Part shown: positions 3,919 through 6,952 of the stretch, one piece after another | Layout of the letters: every line of letters starts with the position of its first letter | Position numbering within the stretch: position 1 is the stretch's first letter | Source: Bacteroidia bacterium | GTDB lineage: Bacteria; Bacteroidota; Bacteroidia; Cytophagales; Cyclobacteriaceae | Direction of reading: 5' to 3' | Length of the DNA: 6,952 nucleotides | Assembly: GCA_016650355.1 (NCBI GenBank) | Contig: JAENVX010000477.1 | Span: 1-6,952 of the forward strand | The notes under the pieces: model-generated | Databases searched by the model: none | Told to the model about the DNA's origin: nothing | What the model saw: the letters and a program-made list of their open reading frames with translations, nothing else | Position numbers and translations under genes: made by a program

Positions 3919-6828
3919 CTACTTTATAAATACCTTGTGGACCTGGCTAATGGACCGACCATTAATTCTTGTTCGGATAATATAGATCCCTGAAGACACT
4001 CTTGAGCCCAAAGAATCATTGCCATCCCAGGAAATATAATAAATACCGCCTCCTAAGTCTGCATTCAGTAAACTATTCACTTCCTGTCCAAATAAGTTAA
4101 CTGCAGTTACCACAACGTTCATTTGTGAGCTTGACTCCGGAAGTAAAACAGTAGCATAAATGGAAGCTGTTGATGGATTTGGATATGGGTCTCCAACAAT
4201 GAGTATATCGGGTATCACAGGTCTGTCATCATTTCGATAGTACATCCGAAATTCTTTCTTTCCTGGATTGGTAAAGGAATAGCTAGTTCGCTTTCTCATG
4301 TCAATGAATTGCCCTAGCTCAACATCTAACAAAAAGAGCTGTGAGCCATTATTTCCGAAGACCTCATTGTTCCACTCCAGTAAACCGTGCTCATCAGGGT
4401 GGCTGCTTTCAATAAAATATTTCCAGGTGTGTTCATTCGAAGTAGGCACGATATCTTTTGTGAAATAGCTAAACTCGTTCTCAGGGTGATAAAATGTTAC
4501 ATCCAGAAATTCATCCAGGCGAGGTAATCTGATTTCATCCCATTGGTCTTTTTCAGCGCTTGCTTCCGCTTGCATGCCAACTCCCCCTAAATTATAGATT
4601 ACATTTTGCTGGGTAACCGTAAATGGAACGCGCCAGCTGGATTGACTGATGTCAAGATCCTCTTTGAAATTTCCTTGGCGTCCAGCGGCTCTGCTTTTTA
4701 AGCTAACGCCAATATTTATGGTAACCACTTTATCGGAGAATACAAATCCCCCCGTATTGGCTTTCATTGAATTACCCGCTGTATAGTTCTGTATCAATCC
4801 ATTATACACCATCAGTGAGCCAACGCCTGTTACCCCAGAATTGTCGGCCAGAACATCTTGCCAATTGATGTCAAACGGAAACGGGTTGCCGATTTGATTC
4901 CATCCCTTAAGAAGGGAAAGTTTGAATGGATTTTTTTGATCGTACTTTCCAACCGTTCCTTCACCTGTTTTAATGCTAACCGATTTTCCTTTCGCATTAA
5001 ACCAATAACCATTGCCGCGTTCCATCTTATTAATACCTGAATTATACTCAACATTTTGGCCATCCTGATAATGTGCCAGGCGCCAACCTTTCTTATCATA
5101 AGTACCCAATGAATAAAAAATAGATTGTATTAGGTTATCGCTAGGATCCATCGGGATAGAAATAATTCTGATGGACGCCATCGTTCCCTCAAAATTTCCA
5201 TTCAGAAAGGTTGGACTGTTTGCTGACGTGAAAGACCGATATAGAATTTTTGTTTCGCTGTTTCTAATAGAATCCCTTGAATCCTTAACCGATACAAAAT
5301 ACTCAACCCCTAACTCATCTAACATGGCATCATTAATTGTGGTGGAGTATTGTGTGCCCTCATAATTAATGGGCTTTTCCTTTGTCTCCGTTTCCGTTAT
5401 TCCCTTGTAGATCAGCTTGGCAGTAACAAGACTTTTGGCATTGAGTATTTGCCCATCAACAACCACATCTGCTCCCGTGAATTGAGTATTTGTAAAAGTT
5501 GAAATTGTAACACTAAATGGCAGCACTATTTCTGGCAATGTGACTTGTGAATTGGTTAATGGCATCGTTATGAAATACTTGATGGAAACCCCAATGCCTT
5601 GATAAGAATAAATGGTATAATAATATAAAGTGCCTGGTATTAAATCCAACGAACTAAACGCTGTTCCGGTACCGTTCGATACTACATCACTGGTGCCAAA
5701 AAAACCTGAATAGACAGATCCATCGAGTGGTACCTCTTGTGGGCTTGAATCAATTTTTCGTAAAACAAGATAACCATCTGCCCCTGAGTTAGCATAAAAG
5801 GAACCATTCATAGAGGTCGTTGAAATTGTATTAAACGTAAGTGCGGTAGGCGAGCCAAATACAACAGCTAATCCATCGGTTATCAAGCTCCTTGAATTTG
5901 AATTGCCAGAACTGCCACCTCCATTAACTGCCCTTACTCTGAAGGTGTAGTAACTTCCCGGAGACAAACCCGCGACCAATACTTCTGTGGTGGCACCCGT
6001 GATAAATTTTGCTTCGTATCCAAGTATAGACGGGATAAAATTGGAGGATAGCAAAGAAACGTCCAGCTCGTATGAAGATGCACCTACTACAGGCTCCCAA
6101 CTTGCAAAGAAACTATTCGCACTTTTTGTTACAACAGAATTTGCAATTGGATTGGAAGGAATTGTTATCTGCGCCATGACATTGGAATTGTTACTTTCTC
6201 CTGCAGCATTTAATGCCCGTACCCGATATTTGTATAGTGTGCCGCTGGTAATACCGCTCACCGTGATGCTGGTATCTGGCAATGAAACTACCTTAGCATC
6301 GTAACCGGAAAGAAAGTTAGCAAAGTCATCTGTGGAAATATCTAAATGGTACGATGAAGCACCGATGGCAGCTTGCCAGGAAGCTACAAAGGAGTTTTGA
6401 AGTGTACTCATGCCTGCATTAGTGATTGGAGCTTCAGGCACGGTGATCTGTGATTTGTTTAATGAAGATGCAGCATAGTATTTGATCAAAGTTCCTGAAC
6501 CTCTATAAGAATAGATAGCATAATAGTAAACCGTGCCCGCTGCCAATCCCACTGAACTAAATGTGATTGCTGATGAGCTGGCAACCACCACACTGGTTCC
6601 AAAAAAACCTGAATAGACAGATCCATCGAGTGGTACCTCTTGTGGGCTTGAATCAATTTTTCGTAAAACAAGATAACCATCCGAATTTGGGTTTGCTTTA
6701 AACGAGCCATTCATTGTTGCGCTGGTAATTGCATTGAAGGTGAGCAAAGTAGGTGGGCCGAAAGCTGCCTGTACAATTCCAACTGGGGCAACAAAAAGTA
6801 GAAAGCTGGAAAGTAGGAAGTTTCTCAT
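3919..6828 (-). CDS. Large secreted surface protein: four fibronectin III-like modules and T9SS type A sorting domain
   Basis: The 969-residue protein starts with a signal peptide (about 1-21, FLLSSFLLFVAPVGIVQA). Four beta-rich modules follow in A-B-B-A order: A1 about 22-131, B1 about 133-224, B2 about 228-317 and A2 about 323-433. The A modules carry DGYLVLRK, PLDGSVYSGFFG and YYYxIYSY motifs of the Bacteroidota fibronectin III variant; the B modules carry SWxxxxGASSYxLD and YxxRVRAxNxxGxSxNSN. Residues about 435-535 may be another beta domain. A conserved central region follows, with ISIPMDP, GNGYWFNAKGK and KGWNQIGNPFPF (about 555-652), seen in many T9SS cargo proteins. Residues 878-969 form the sorting domain. 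The protein is probably exported by Sec, passed through T9SS and anchored on or released from the surface, perhaps as an adhesin or scaffold; no enzyme motif was seen. The ATG at 6828 is the only start giving a signal peptide. It follows a partial gene by 12 bases and precedes the caspase-like gene by 22. Confidence 0.93.
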   Translation of the reverse strand: MRNFLLSSFLLFVAPVGIVQAAFGPPTLLTFNAITSATMNGSFKANPNSDGYLVLRKIDSSPQEVPLDGSVYSGFFGTSVVVASSSAITFSSVGLAAGTVYYYAIYSYRGSGTLIKYYAASSLNKSQITVPEAPITNAGMSTLQNSFVASWQAAIGASSYHLDISTDDFANFLSGYDAKVVSLPDTSITVSGITSGTLYKYRVRALNAAGESNNSNVMAQITIPSNPIANSVVTKSANSFFASWEPVVGASSYELDVSLLSSNFIPSILGYEAKFITGATTEVLVAGLSPGSYYTFRVRAVNGGGSSGNSNSRSLITDGLAVVFGSPTALTFNTISTTSMNGSFYANSGADGYLVLRKIDSSPQEVPLDGSVYSGFFGTSDVVSNGTGTAFSSLDLIPGTLYYYTIYSYQGIGVSIKYFITMPLTNSQVTLPEIVLPFSVTISTFTNTQFTGADVVVDGQILNAKSLVTAKLIYKGITETETKEKPINYEGTQYSTTINDAMLDELGVEYFVSVKDSRDSIRNSETKILYRSFTSANSPTFLNGNFEGTMASIRIISIPMDPSDNLIQSIFYSLGTYDKKGWRLAHYQDGQNVEYNSGINKMERGNGYWFNAKGKSVSIKTGEGTVGKYDQKNPFKLSLLKGWNQIGNPFPFDINWQDVLADNSGVTGVGSLMVYNGLIQNYTAGNSMKANTGGFVFSDKVVTINIGVSLKSRAAGRQGNFKEDLDISQSSWRVPFTVTQQNVIYNLGGVGMQAEASAEKDQWDEIRLPRLDEFLDVTFYHPENEFSYFTKDIVPTSNEHTWKYFIESSHPDEHGLLEWNNEVFGNNGSQLFLLDVELGQFIDMRKRTSYSFTNPGKKEFRMYYRNDDRPVIPDILIVGDPYPNPSTASIYATVLLPESSSQMNVVVTAVNLFGQEVNSLLNADLGGGIYYISWDGNDSLGSRVSSGIYIIRTRINGRSISQVHKVFIK
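3922..4197 (-). other. T9SS type A C-terminal sorting domain (coding segment)
   Basis: Residues 878-969 of the surface protein show the ordered motifs of the type A sorting signal: PYPNPS at 881-886, the AVNLFGQEV strand (909-917), GGGIYYISWDGNDSLG (926-941), SSGIYIIRTRINGR (945-958) and a final QVHKVFIK. In known T9SS cargo this domain directs passage through the outer membrane and is then removed, or used for attachment, by the sortase PorU. No T9SS machinery gene is in this window. Confidence 0.93.
5696..5778 (-). repeat. 83-bp exact direct repeat, copy 2 (within module A2)
   Basis: This stretch is identical base for base to 6599-6681. It encodes residues 351-377 of the surface protein plus part of the next codon. 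The offset between copies is 903 bp, exactly 301 codons, so both are read in the same frame. One mismatch at 5695, a synonymous GGC/GGA change, is followed by more identity to 5688. Sequence on both outer sides is clearly diverged. The next base at 5779 differs from its counterpart. Confidence 0.97.
5878..6147 (-). repeat. Fibronectin III-like module B2 (coding segment, pairs with B1 at 6157-6432)
   Basis: Residues 228-317 are the second copy of the B module. It carries SWEPVVGASSYELD and FRVRAVNGGGSSGNSN, and is followed after a short linker (DGLAVV) by module A2. Compared with B1 it has a few extra residues in the LLSSNFIPSILGYEAK loop. Confidence 0.85.
6157..6432 (-). repeat. Fibronectin III-like module B1 (coding segment, pairs with B2 at 5878-6147)
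   Basis: Residues 133-224 align with residues 228-317: ITNAGMSTLQNSFVASWQA against IANSVVTKSANSFFASWEP, GASSYHLDIS against GASSYELDVS, and YKYRVRALNAAGESNNSN against YTFRVRAVNGGGSSGNSN. The similarity is at protein level, without long exact DNA identity, indicating an older duplication than the homogenised part of the A modules. The pattern is typical of fibronectin type III domains. Confidence 0.85.
6599..6681 (-). repeat. 83-bp exact direct repeat, copy 1 (within module A1)
   Basis: This is the partner of 5696-5778. It encodes residues 50-76 plus part of codon 77, starting at DGYLVLRK and running into SGFFG. The surrounding module is only moderately similar to A2 at protein level, so the exact identity is local. 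Confidence 0.97.
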
Positions 6829-6840
6829 TCGGTCATTGCA

Positions 6841-6952
6841 TTAAATTGTTGGAAAGTCAGGCAAATAACCTGTAGATTCTGCCTTAGGTTGCAAGAGCAG
6901 GTATGCAGCGGCACCCAATATCACCACCGGTACAATTTTAAGGGCAAGCGGG
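6841..6952 (-). CDS. C-terminal fragment of an unidentified, possibly membrane-anchored protein
   Basis: A frame enters from the right edge and stays open for 36 codons until TAA at 6843-6841. It reads LALKIVPVVILGAAAYLLLQ and then a polar tail ending LPDFPTI. The first part is hydrophobic enough for one membrane helix. The other frames in this strip are interrupted early (one meets TAA after four codons). The stop lies 12 bases before the start of the surface protein, which fits an operon. The identity cannot be told from this fragment. It is short enough that chance openness is possible. Confidence 0.5.
   Translation of the reverse strand, partial: PLALKIVPVVILGAAAYLLLQPKAESTGYLPDFPTI

Noticed and set aside
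3646..3993. 115-codon open frame on the plus strand
   Set aside because: It is antisense to the caspase-like gene and the end of the surface protein gene, both of which have clear domain evidence. Its product shows no recognisable motif.
5987..6304. 105-codon open frame on the plus strand
   Set aside because: It is fully antisense to the fibronectin-like B modules, whose repeat pattern proves the minus-strand frame.

Overview
The window looks like a piece of a Bacteroidota chromosome, probably from the Cytophagales or a related group. The main evidence is a large secreted protein with a type IX secretion (T9SS) C-terminal sorting domain and Bacteroidota-style fibronectin type III modules. 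Supporting signs are the moderate A+T content, the A-rich translation starts without clear Shine-Dalgarno sequences, and the tandem-domain universal stress protein. The genus assignment is inference. All genes lie on the minus strand, so transcription runs from right to left, and coding sequence fills nearly all of the window. No gap between genes exceeds about 110 bp. I saw no rRNA, tRNA, CRISPR array, insertion sequence or convincing hairpin terminator.

In transcription order, the right edge holds the last 36 codons of an unidentified, apparently membrane-anchored protein (6841-6952). Twelve bases later comes a 969-residue secreted surface protein (3919-6828). It has four fibronectin-like modules in A-B-B-A order, a central conserved region of the GYWF/GWNQIGNPF type, and a T9SS type A sorting domain. 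Its two A modules share an exact 83-bp DNA repeat. Twenty-two bases further on is an exported caspase-like peptidase (2712-3896) with an Ig-like N-terminal part and an intact His/Cys dyad. The spacing suggests that the surface protein and the peptidase are co-transcribed.

After a 108-bp gap comes a group of small genes with a stress-response character: a 79-residue exported helical protein (2364-2603), a 68-residue protein of unknown function (2060-2266), a Dps ferritin-like protein (1539-2012), a seven-helix membrane protein of the DUF6629 type (782-1495), and a two-domain UspA-type universal stress protein cut by the left edge (1-757). Spacings of 97, 47, 43 and 24 bases are compatible with one transcript, but this cannot be proven from sequence alone. 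The Dps protein and the universal stress protein point to oxidative or starvation stress and long-term survival.

I do not see a clearly new multi-gene system. The points most worth a second look are the sequence-homogenised internal repeat in the surface protein, the pairing of that protein with an exported caspase-like peptidase, and a non-acidic residue at one expected Dps ferroxidase position.
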